Assembly (NCBI GenBank): GCA_022497145.1
Contig: MU385858.1
Coordinates: forward strand, 434,001 to 498,000
Source of the DNA: Rostrohypoxylon terebratum
Taxonomy: Eukaryota > Ascomycota > Sordariomycetes > Xylariales > Hypoxylaceae
DNA length: 64,000 bases
Direction: 5' to 3'
Below the pieces are notes generated by a model. The model ran no database searches and was not told the origin of the DNA. It saw only the letters and a program-made list of their open reading frames with translations. The position numbers were made by a program, and so were the translations under genes. Each line of letters opens with the position of its first letter. The stretch's first letter is position 1. Shown here piece after piece: positions 48,813-59,200 of this stretch.

Positions 48813-50761
48813 CTATGATCCTGACCCAGATGAAACTGTTCGCTCAGCGACCTGGGTATCTTGTGGTTGACCAGGCTCCACGTTGTTAGCCGGTGCCTGT
48901 TTATCGACACGAGCTGGTAATTCTTGGATCTGAAGTCCCACGATTGCTCCTCCAATGGCTACAAGAGCGCTGCACCACCATGCCAAACCTGAGTAGCCCG
49001 TCTTCAAGCCGACAGCGTAGAGAATTCCGGATATCGTTGGACCGAACGCGCGGCATAAGCTTGCTGTCGACGCAGCTACTCCGTTTATCGTACCAAGAGC
49101 TAGGTGACTGGGGGCTGAGTCTGCGGTCAAGATCGCGTTACTCGGATAAGCCATGCTCGCAAACGTGCATTTCCACACCAATACCATTCCAACTCCAATC
49201 ATGCGGTACTTCTTGGGCAGGAGCACTAGATACGGCGTCACTAGGTAGAGTGAAAAGTAGGCGAGAACCAAGAAACGGAATAGGCGACGAGGTCCGAAAT
49301 GCTTCAAGACTGGCGGAATAATGAACATGTTGACGATCAACTGATAAGCTCCTTGTGCGCTTAAGACGATACCGACTGTTTTGCTGTCAAGTCCGAAGCC
49401 GTCAACAAATTTGAATGGGAGCTTAATCGGCATTGAGTGATCTGGTGGTGCGGTGCTCAGGAAAACCGGAAATAGCTGATCGAAGGTCATTGTGTGGCTA
49501 TGAGGTCGTTAGTCATGAGCTAGTTCTGAGTTTAGCGAGGAAAAAACTTACAAGGCTAGGATTCCGAACGAGATGATGTTGAGGACTACTGGTCGAGTGA
49601 AAATTCTAGACATTCCAAGGTTCAAGTCTGCGTGTCCGCTTTCGAGTTCGAGCGAATCCCACGAAATTGATGGGACGGAGGCGGACCTGATGCGTGGTGA
49701 GCTCTCAGGCGAGTTTTCGTTCGTCTGATATCCGGGTAACTGCTCATCGTGATCCAACAGCGGCTGGGCTTCCATCTCGGCCATCTTCGATTTCTCGTCT
49801 CTCGGCTCGGCGCATTTTCGAAACACCGGCAAGCACGAAAGAATCCAATTACCAAGCGCTAATCCGCGATCCGGCTTCAACTTCTTCTCGGCGTGAGTTT
49901 CCTCGAGAAACAAGATTCCGTTGATAACACCAATCAACACGATGAAGGCACTGAAGAGGTTAGGCAGCAGATAGGGATATCTATCCCAGATAGTTCCGGG
50001 TTGGAACAAGTTCGGATAACTGATACATGGCCTGGCGAGAGCGCCGCCGATCATTGGACCAATAATCGATCCAAGGCACCACACGACGGGCATTATGGTA
50101 TAAGCTCGAGCTGTGAAAATTAGCTATCTGGCTCAAAGCATCCAACAGCCATGGGCGACTCACGTTGATGCTCCTTGGAGGTCACCAATTCGGCCACGGT
50201 TGTCTGAAGGACGCCCATATTTCTGGCTTGGCATTAGTAGACGGTTTCATAAGTGAACAGAACTGCGGTCGTACCCGTTCAGAAGTCCACCAACAGCTCG
50301 AGCAATGAGAGCAACTGTCAGATTAGGGGCAAAGCCGAATATCAGAACACTAATCGCGGTACCGATGAGACCCGTGAGCAAAACCGGCTTTCGTCCGACC
50401 TTATCACTGAGACGTCCCCATAGAAGACCCGTTGAGAATTCAGCAAAGGTGAAGGCTGAGGTGACCATGCCGGCGTAGAAAGAGATTCTGCTCTTATCAT
50501 CGGTGATGTGAAAATCCTCGATCATAAAATAGATGTACGGGAATATGCCCATGAAAGCAATTGGCTCGCATATTCGACAGATTGCTAGTTGCGCCATATC
50601 AGCATGAGGTCCACCGCGGAATACTCTCACCCAACTACGAGAATGGCCGTTATTCTTGTCATACCTAGAACTAGCATCTGCCGTCTCGGAAACGGTGGTA
50701 CTGTGCTATTACGCTCACTCGTCGAAGGACGGGTGTCCCTCGAAAACAGGATACTCCTCAT
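48813..50761 (-). CDS. MFS transporter 2 (DHA-type, ZIFL1/YCR023C-like)
   Basis: Major facilitator antiporter of the same group as the gene at 23920-25716. Exons: 50761-50665, 50584-50275, 50222-50164, 50110-49552 and 49497-48813; introns 80, 52, 53 and 54 bp. The product is 569 residues. The first join gives FPRRQMLVLAICRICEPIAF, the conserved first span. Motif A is GRLSDKVGRKPVLLTG. The second and third joins give GGLLNGNMGVLQTTVAEL and SKEHQPRAYTIMPVVW. A long cytosolic loop lies between spans 6 and 7 (Ser/Glu-rich, about residues 250-330), and the C-terminal half has spans 7-12. The substrate is unknown. Without the first intron the N-terminal span would be lost, so simpler two-exon models are wrong. 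Confidence 0.91.
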
Positions 50762-51000
50762 GGTTGTGATAGTAGATTCCGCCGAGACCCCGCGCTACAT
50801 GAAAGGCTCGAAGGAGCGGGAAAGCGGGAAGAGATAGTACAATGGCGGGACGCTTATATAAATGGGATACAAGGGGTCTCTGATATGAGACTAAACAGTG
50901 GCTTGGAAGGTTCCCTAAGAGTCTTAAGTTGGAGGAACCTCTCAACTATCCGGGACCTAAGTGAGGAGGGGTTCTCGACGGCTTTTATGAATCAAGTAAT

Positions 51001-51036
51001 GTCAGGGTCAGGGTCTGGGTCTGGGTTAAGGTCAAG
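51001..51036. repeat. hexamer array (GTCAGG/GTCTGG/GTYAAG), six units
   Basis: Two GTCAGG, two GTCTGG and two GTYAAG units in direct succession, about 240 bp upstream of the MFS 2 start codon. Confidence 0.85.
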
Positions 51037-51281
51037 AGTGACTTGTCAACCTGTTCCGGTTGAGCTGTTATGGTCGACAAAGGCTGTGTGTAAGATAAGC
51101 TGCAGAAAGAAAGTTAAGCAAAGGCAAATAATCAGCTTGGCATGACGGGATGAGGGAAAAGAAAGCTGATAGAAGTAGACTAGAAACAATCCAACGACTG
51201 GTGGACGTATCCATGGCGGGAGACGGATATTAAGTCATTTAATATTGGAACCAGCGGTGACAGATGTTAGGGCGAAAAAGA

Positions 51282-51313
51282 AAGTGCCAGTGCAAGTGCA
51301 AGTACAAGTGCAA
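51282..51313. repeat. hexamer array (AGTGCA variants), five units
   Basis: AGTGCC, two AGTGCA, AGTACA and AGTGCA in tandem in otherwise unique sequence. Confidence 0.8.
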
Positions 51314-53974
51314 TAGATGATCCTTCCAGCGGTGCCAGGTGTAACGCGGCGATGGTCTCACAAGGTATGGAGTCCCAACTTCGTGGAAACAGCTCTGTCA
51401 TGGAGGCCAGAAGCGGATCTGCCTGGTGGATCCCTCATCCCATGTATCCCATGTTCGAAAGCGGTATGGGGTATACGATGACATGTACCTGCGAATGAGA
51501 AAAGTCGGGACTTGGCTCCATGGAGGAGCCTTACGAGTTGCATACATACCAGACATACATGTACATAGTAGAGGGAGGAGGAAAGTGGAAGTGCAGCCTG
51601 CAGCCCGACCTCGAATGACCACGCGGGTAGCGGGATACGCATATTTTTTCGACTAGGGACTAGGATGACAAGGAGGAGATGGGAGCACCAAGCAACCAAG
51701 CAACCCAGCACTCCATAACCATGACCCAGGAAATATCCAGGAATACCAGCATACCTGGCATAACCCGGCGTAGACCTGTACATTGAACATCGAAGGGTTG
51801 ACGACAGGTATGTACCAAGTACACGAGGAATCCCTACTAGCTCCTTTGCTACCCTACTCCGGCATTGCTTCCTCTGACAGACGCATACAAGGGTTTTGCG
51901 AAGGAGGATAAAAGTTAGGGTAAGGTTAGGAGAAAAAAAAAGGTGGTGGAAAAGGTGGAAAAGGTGGGAAAAGCCTCCAGGGCTGCCGGTGTCCGCCAGC
52001 TTCTTAGCGTACACTAGAAGCAAAGAATAAAAAGGGTTGTGAACCTTTCCCGGTTGGGTTTAAGCAGTTCAATAATAAACTAATAAATGCTGCTAGGTAA
52101 TAAAGCTGTAATAAAGGCTTGCCGGTTATGAGCTCAACCTCATTGGCAATTTCACCACACACACCAGAAAAAAGCTGAACGGTGGAGCTTGCCGAGGATC
52201 TGAACGAATGGGACTGACACGACACCTTTTTAGTTCTGGAAGAGATGGTAACGGGTAACGAAGTGAGGTTGCTTAAGCACCTGGTAGTCTTGCACCCAAG
52301 CAGCGGTGAAGGATTATCCACAGCCTTTTTTTTTACGCCCTGGGCTGTTCGTGAGCGAAGAGGCTAAAGAAGGTAATCGGAGAGTAAAAAGATAAACGAC
52401 CCCCAACGATGGGTGACCAAAGAGCGAGGACACGGGTGGGATTGGACAACGGAAATAGCATACAACTGGGGTATTTTGAGATGAACCGAATGGCCGGTAC
52501 GGGGACTTGATAGAGAAGCGTTTACCACCCAGCAATGACGCAGATTGTGCAGAGGCTTCAGCCCAGCTGCCAAGCCTCGTTTTTTTTAATGTCAAGTAGG
52601 TACACAGGTATTCATGTAGATATCCGTATGCACGTTTATAACCTTGGAACCGACGATAACCTGTCTGTCCGTCCCGCAGCCACGAGAGCCCACCTAGGCA
52701 CGAGGTGACCACGAGGGTTTCGATTTATTCATAATTTTTTAAGAATTTATTTCTTCATGTACGGGCGTGCGACATGCGGGCGCAACAGAGCTGCAACCCA
52801 CGAGCTCGGAACGCAGTCCCCGTTTCTCTGATATTATGCGTAATGCTGTGTCACGGCGGTAGTCAGTGCAGCGGAATTGCCGCGCTTGGTATGTTTCGTC
52901 GGTGCTGCTGCCCGTTTTGAAACTTTCTTTCAATAAATATGATTACATCGACCTGCATATCCGTCATCATGATACTGTATCGTGCTATACGGCTGTATTG
53001 TCTGTGTGTGTACGTGACCCGGTTGACCTTAACGGCGGAGAGTGTATATGTCTGTGACCATTTCACACGTCATAGGGGAAAGTAGCCCGTCTCATCCGCG
53101 CTGGAGCCGGGTGCCGAACTCTTTGCGATATGGACCGTATATCTCGGGGTGATGATGAGGCGAGGTTCGTTACTAGTAGCAGAAACAGTTTTTGGGTAAC
53201 GATGTCGTTATCTGACGATGGCAATTCTTACCGTAGGTACCTAAGGTCCTAAGTCGGTCAATGCAACACAGTGTACGACGGTGTATCCTTGTTGCAATAA
53301 CCTTGTATCTAGGTACGTGCGGTAATCGTTTTTTTTTCCTTTCGAAATCTAATATCAGAGATCAGCAACTTTGGTACCGGACTATGCCGTCGATCAAATT
53401 GATGTACAGGTGTACATATCTTGGTGCACATATGCAACATCTTCACCTTGGGCGGTGGCTTGGATCTTGGCTACTCCCCCTTTCCAAGTGGTCGGATTGC
53501 CATCCCACGTCCTGTACATAGTACATCCTACTTGATATCAGAATCTGTCAGCCTGTTCGCGACTTCAAAGCTACTAGGTAGTAGCTACGGAATAAATCAC
53601 ATGTATATCCCCGATACCTCCCGGCAATCCTAGGTAGCTATACTATAGCAGAATTGCCGTGCGATACAGCAGTGGGGATTGTTGTCTTGTCAGCTGAGCG
53701 CATCGTACACGTAGCTTGACGATCCGAAAAGAGCGTTTGCGAGTTTCGTACAATCTCACCGTCGAGGACCCCACATTTGGTTGAATTCTTTCCGATGTGA
53801 GTTAGCTAAGAATTATTATTTATTATTTATTATTTTCGCTCACTCTTCTCCCCCTAAAGCCTAGAGCAGGCTATGGAACATATCCGTAACGTTCTAGAAG
53901 AGCGGTGTTAAGCTAGTCCCTGTCAGACCATGTGGCAAATGAAAATTCATAATAATATGTGCGTGCTCACATAA

Positions 53975-54167
53975 GGGGGGGGGGGGGGGGGGGGGGGTGT
54001 GAGGGGGGGGGGGGGGGGGGGGGGGGTGTTGAGAAAAAAAGGAGGATGGTTATTTGTAGTTATTTTTTTTTGGGGGAGAGAATTTTTGNNNNNNNNNNAT
54101 CCCTCCATCCCCCCCGCCCCCCTCCGGCGCCGCCGGGCGCCCGGCCCCCCCCCCCCCCCCCCCCCCC
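53975..54167. other. assembly gap (10 N) flanked by poly-G and poly-C runs
   Basis: N run at 54089-54098. To its left are two G runs (53975-53997 and 54003-54026); to its right is a C run (54145-54167) and C-rich sequence. G on the contig that ends and C on the contig that starts is what two-colour sequencing-by-synthesis no-signal calls produce at contig ends. Any reading frame across this block is meaningless. Confidence 0.85.
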
Positions 54168-54466
54168 TCGTCATTCCGGGTGGGATGAAGGGTGCATTGG
54201 TGCAGCACAAAGCGAGATGAAGATGACATCTTCTTTCTTTTTCCTACTCTCCCTTTTTCAATCTTAGGGTTAGGGGAAGCTTAGGCATCTTTTCCTGCTT
54301 GTCTTGCTTGTCCTGCTTGTCTAATAGTAAGGGTCTAAGAATTCGGCGGCGTGTGAAGCCAGCGTACCGGATGAGATCCGGTGAGCCACCACCAGAGCAC
54401 GAAACATGCGCGGCTGCGGAGAAGCCGAGAAATCTTTCGAGGAATATCTATTGCCTAGCTGCCTAC

Positions 54467-54499
54467 TAGGTAGCTAATAGGTAGCTAATAGGTAGCTAA
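54467..54499. repeat. 11-bp tandem array (TAGGTAGCTAA), three copies
   Basis: Three perfect contiguous copies, shortly to the right of the assembly gap. Confidence 0.88.
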
Positions 54500-54767
54500 T
54501 AGCCGTTTTGATTATTTTTTTTTCGCTCTTAGCGAGAAGGTCATTCGCAATAAACGCATTGCGAGATCGCCTAATTTGAAATTAGATAGGCGGATAATAG
54601 GACGCGTCCCTTTTTGCGTAGGTTGAGATAGCCAGACGGTACCAAGTCCATGATGGTAACCATGACGGTAACAAAAAAGATTGTAAATCTTTCTACTACA
54701 TAGTATGTAGACTGCAGGGTATTAGGTGAGTAAGTCAGGTCACAGGTAATACCTACCTAGTAGTAAC

Positions 54768-54824
54768 AGATGTATAGATGTATAATGTATAAATGTATAG
54801 ATGTATCGATGTACGTATGTACTG
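54768..54824. repeat. ATGTATAG-type imperfect array
   Basis: Six or more ATGTAT-based units with varying spacers (TAG, AA, CG). Confidence 0.75.
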
Positions 54825-56211
54825 CAAGCTTTCTGCAGGCTACTAATAGGTACTAGGTACTAGGTACAGCTAGGTATGGCTGCTGCAAGGCTCTGCGCAG
54901 GGATATTTCAATCGCTCATAAATAACAGAGATTCGTTTTCACCCTGTTAAAATGCGCACGGCTATCATGATCATCCAATATCGGGGATACCATATGGCGT
55001 AGTTTCATGTACAAGGATAACCCTTGGCTGACAAGCTTGACCCAACTATTTGGCGCCCTGATATTGAGTACCGGAAGCTTGCCGTTTAGGAAAAAAAGTA
55101 CAATTCCTGCTCGCCCTGAACGCCAAGCCACAAGTGTAATAGTATATACTTCGCTAGTCACTCCTTATTTTTTTTTCCTATCCCTCACCATTTCTATCAG
55201 GGTCCAGGTACGAAGTAGATCCGATTTTATCGTTCCAAGAATCGCTCTCTTCTGGAAAAGGGGGGATGGACACGCATGCAGAAACGATCATATGATCTAG
55301 TTATATATCCCGAAACAAGATCGATATCGATGTTGTATTGTTGGGATCATCGACCCAGCATAACTTTAATCAAATTCATCAAAGAGGCTGAAAAAAAAAG
55401 TTCCTAAATATGAGCAAATCGAGAGTAGCCAAATCATGCATGAATCAGTGGACACCCGCGATCAGACTGGTAACGGAAGGCTAGATTTAGATATTCTGCA
55501 TACATGTGGAACATGCAATGTCGTGCAGCGGAGGTCCACGCTTGATGAGGCACGTCAATATCGTACACGACCTGCTCGTTCCGGTCATCTGGATGCGTGT
55601 GCAATGATGGGAATCTTTTTCTTCTGTATATCTTTCCCATGACATCCGCATTGTGGCAGGGCTTGCTGTGTTGTCTCCAGTGGTAAAAGGGTTGTCGGGT
55701 CCTAAGGGACCGCATTACGTCAGTAGCTCACCGCCCCTTTTGGTTCGACATTGGACTTGAGGATTGAATTCTGCGGCGGTGCCCGATCAGAAATTTGCAC
55801 GTATCAGCTGGCCGGATCAGAAGACGTCGAGGGCCGTGAAACTTCGCAGATCATTATGGATTCCGTGCTCTCTCCCTTGGCAAGCTGGCTCCCGAATTGT
55901 TTGTCGGCATCGGCGGCGCTTAACGCGAAGTTCTTGCAAATGAGTTGGTCGTTAGGCCAGGGGCAAGATAATTAGAAGAGGAGTCAATTTTTGACCATGG
56001 CCACCACCACTCGCGACTTAGGACCTAGGTACAACAAATGTACATGCGCGGCCTTTCGCTACATATTATTAGTAGGTAGGTTCAACAGGAAGCTGCTTCT
56101 TCAATCTCCTCCGGAACAGGCAGAGTCCCGAATGGCCGCAGCTTTCTCCACTACCCACCTTTCCCCCTTCTTTAGCGCCTTGCAGCAGCAGCCTCGTGGG
56201 ACAAGGGGTAA

Positions 56212-56226
56212 CCTAGGTCCTAGGTA
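56212..56226. repeat. CCTAGGT heptamer, two units
   Basis: Two AGGTCCT/CCTAGGT units. Related single or degenerate copies lie at 56021-56030 and 56556-56575. Confidence 0.75.
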
Positions 56227-59200
56227 GTAGGTAAGCTGTTTGGTAACTTAGCTGGTCTCTAATACGTAGTAGTAGGTAGCTTAGTGTGATTGTGATTTGA
56301 TAGAGCTAGGCTCTAGCTGTCAGACCGTTTTATGCCAGAATGATATCCCCGTGTTCTATATACCTAGTAAGACCCTTTTGCTTCTTAGCCGTAATAGGCT
56401 GGTGGGCGTGTAACCGATTCTGCATAATAGCTATAATACATATCAGCCATATAGGCTTTAAGCCAGGATGTTTCGGTGGTCTATTATTGGAAAAGACAAG
56501 GATATATAGTTAAGGTAGCTAGGTATCACGTATGTAGGTATAGTAGGAAGGTACCTATGTCCTAGGTCCTAGTTCCTATGTACGAATAGCAGGAGGAGTT
56601 CGCTGTCGGCGGTGAGACATTTCTTCGGCAGACTTGACGACAGCCGGGTCTCGACTCAGCTCCACAGCCTAAGCCCGCATACACTGAAGGGTCTAATGCA
56701 ACTGAAGTCACTAGGGGGAAAAGGGAAAGGGGAGGTGGGAAAGGAAAGGGACTCCTCGTAAGAGTTCAGGTAGTTCGGGATATGCGGGCAATGCGGGATA
56801 ATCGGGAATCCAAGATCATAGGACAACTCTGCAGTAAACAGACGGGGTCGAGTGCAAACGCCAAATCGGCCAGCGATGAATCGGATGCTGAGCCTACAAA
56901 CCTGACGAGATACGGCCTGCGCCGGTGGTGGAACCGATTGGAGCCCACCGACGGGGGGATAAGGCGGAAGAAAATAAGGTGGCCTGTCGGAAACATCGTT
57001 ATGATGTGATGACGACCTCCAAGTTGCAGAGCCTTGTTCCCCGTGTTTGTTGGTCTGGCCACCTTGGCGCGGTCGTTGATATCCGGCATGACCATATACT
57101 ATCATCGTATAGGTACCTAGTATATGATATTGATGGGGTATTGATGGATGACATCAGAGACTTGAACCATGGTAAGTCTGAAACAAGAGTTCATCATGAT
57201 TCGGTAAATATTGCAGGTAGTTGAGAGTCGCGTGTCACGCAGATACATCGGGTATAGGAAGGTTGAAGAATGAAAGAAATTTATTTGGCGAAAATTGACC
57301 GAGTTTAAGTTAGTTAGGAGCATATTGGTGGTAGGTTGGTGACGGTGATGGTACCTAGTAACTTCCTTCAATGTCCAGGCCAGACTGCCAGATGAACCTT
57401 GGCAGCCGATTGTGAGTACGGCGTGCAGATCGACCAAAACTGCCACGTGGGGAAGTACCGATTGTGTGCACCCTCATGTAGGCTGGTGGGATACCTTTAG
57501 TTACTAACTTACTTTAACTTAAACCAGTTCAAGGTTCGCGGATGTAAGTAATTAATTGAATTTGCTGACCTAAGAAGGATTGGCTGCATATGGTCGCTTC
57601 CTCCATCTTCGTGCGGTTGTGTAAGTGGCAACTTTAATATCTCAGATAGTACCTACTACTACCTAGTACTAATAGGTACTACTTGGCAACCTGGGAGCCT
57701 TGGGGGCATGGGACGTTCAATGTAGCTTCCTCTCTTCGAGGTTGAGTTATTTGAGCAATTATTTGTAAAGTGTAAAACTCGCTACTTCTAAAGCACCTCA
57801 AGCACTTCCGATTACTAATTAATAGAAAATGTCTAAGACAAATACAAAAATAAACTCTAACCTCAACACAAAATAAATCTTTTCAAGACTGTCACAACCC
57901 AAAATCCAAATTAATCCATGAACCATCCCGTTGCCTGCGCATACAATCAAATGGATCCTAAGACCTAAGTAATTATAAGTCAAGACGTACCATAAGCTGG
58001 GTTTCATACGCTCCCAAGGTTCCAAGATTATCACGTAGCTATTACTGCTAGGTGCTACTGCTAGGTGCTACTGCTAAGTACCTAAGACCTCGGGGTCTAG
58101 AGCCTGAATGGCTTCATGGCCTAGCTAAGTACGGCACGAATATCATGGCAGAGAGGGGGGAAAAGCAAAAGCAACCTTACCATTATTGTCCAAAGTTGGT
58201 TCTGGTGCTGATTCGAGGTGTTCCCCACAATGAAGTCCTTCGTCATATCATTCAGCCACAAACAAGCATACATGGCTTATTATATCTGCAGAGAGCCGGC
58301 ATGCCAGGTTACAGGTTAGTTACCTGTTCACGCAGCAATTAATCGTATGTGTTTTCTTTCAAGTCTCACATTATAGATCCAGATCCGCAATGTTTAATTG
58401 GTACGGACCACAAGCCCGCGGCTACCACGGGATCGACGACCGCCAATCATAGGTCTCAAATCTGGAAGAGCACTATTCACCGAAGTTGGGAGAGATGGCG
58501 GCCTCTATCTTTAGGGACGCCAATGCGTACCTCTGATGCAGCTTGCGTCAAAGTCTCAACCGCAGACTGACAGGGAGTTACATTTGCCCAACCTGTTTGG
58601 GCTTCGATTGCATGTAATCCGACTTAGCTACGTCAACCAAGCCCGCTAGATCTTCGCTGAAATTCACCGCGTTTGATCAGCTCATCGTTTGAGAGATTGA
58701 ATTCAAGGCACCTTGCTTGCTATACACTACAGTTGGACAAACATGCGCGGCGTCTGGCCGTGCTGCCCAGTTTAGCCTGCAATATTGATGCTCTTCTTCG
58801 TCTAGCCCGTCCCCGACATCCGGCTTATGCTGTGAATCCCGGGCGCTCCCGCTCGCTAGCTCCCGCTGCCGGACAAGTCTTGAGACTTGGATACATGCCT
58901 TGGCTACGAGGCTCTGTTTACAAGCTACGCCATCCCATCCAATTGTAACCCGCTAATCGCCTATCTACCAAGGTACCAAGACACGCAAATGCTTACAGGA
59001 ACAGAAAAACATCGGCGAATGACCTCGGAAGTAGATGCTGCTTCGAAGTCGACCGCCATTGTCGCGCCCCTTTCGGACTGCATATCACATAGGTCCTGTG
59101 ATACCCTAGTTTCACTATTCCCGGCAGGTTAATGTGTCGTTGTAAAGCCAAGGATATTCTTATTATTGTATGACTGACTCACAGAAAGTTACTCTACATG

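Larger units (their letters stand above)
50762..53974. other. gene-poor tract, left of assembly gap
   Basis: No gene supported. It contains hexamer arrays at 51001-51036 (GTCAGG/GTCTGG) and 51282-51313 (AGTGCA/AGTACA). The 221-codon frame at 51358-52023 (-) is Cys/Leu-rich without domain character and overlaps open frames on the other strand. Confidence 0.5.

Noticed and set aside
20784..50761. Secondary-metabolite or transporter gene cluster
   Set aside because: The two transporters, two regulators and hydrolases are scattered among housekeeping genes; no backbone synthase or tailoring enzymes are present.
51358..52023. 221-codon open frame on the minus strand
   Set aside because: No domain, Leu/Cys/His-rich composition typical of chance frames, overlapped by open frames on the other strand, inside a repeat-rich gene-poor tract.
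53947..54267. Gly- and Pro-rich open frames across the N run
   Set aside because: Produced by poly-G/poly-C homopolymers and the gap; not biological sequence.
56656..57105. 149-codon open frame on the minus strand
   Set aside because: Pro/Ser/Arg-rich without motifs, with overlapping open frames of similar length in other frames.
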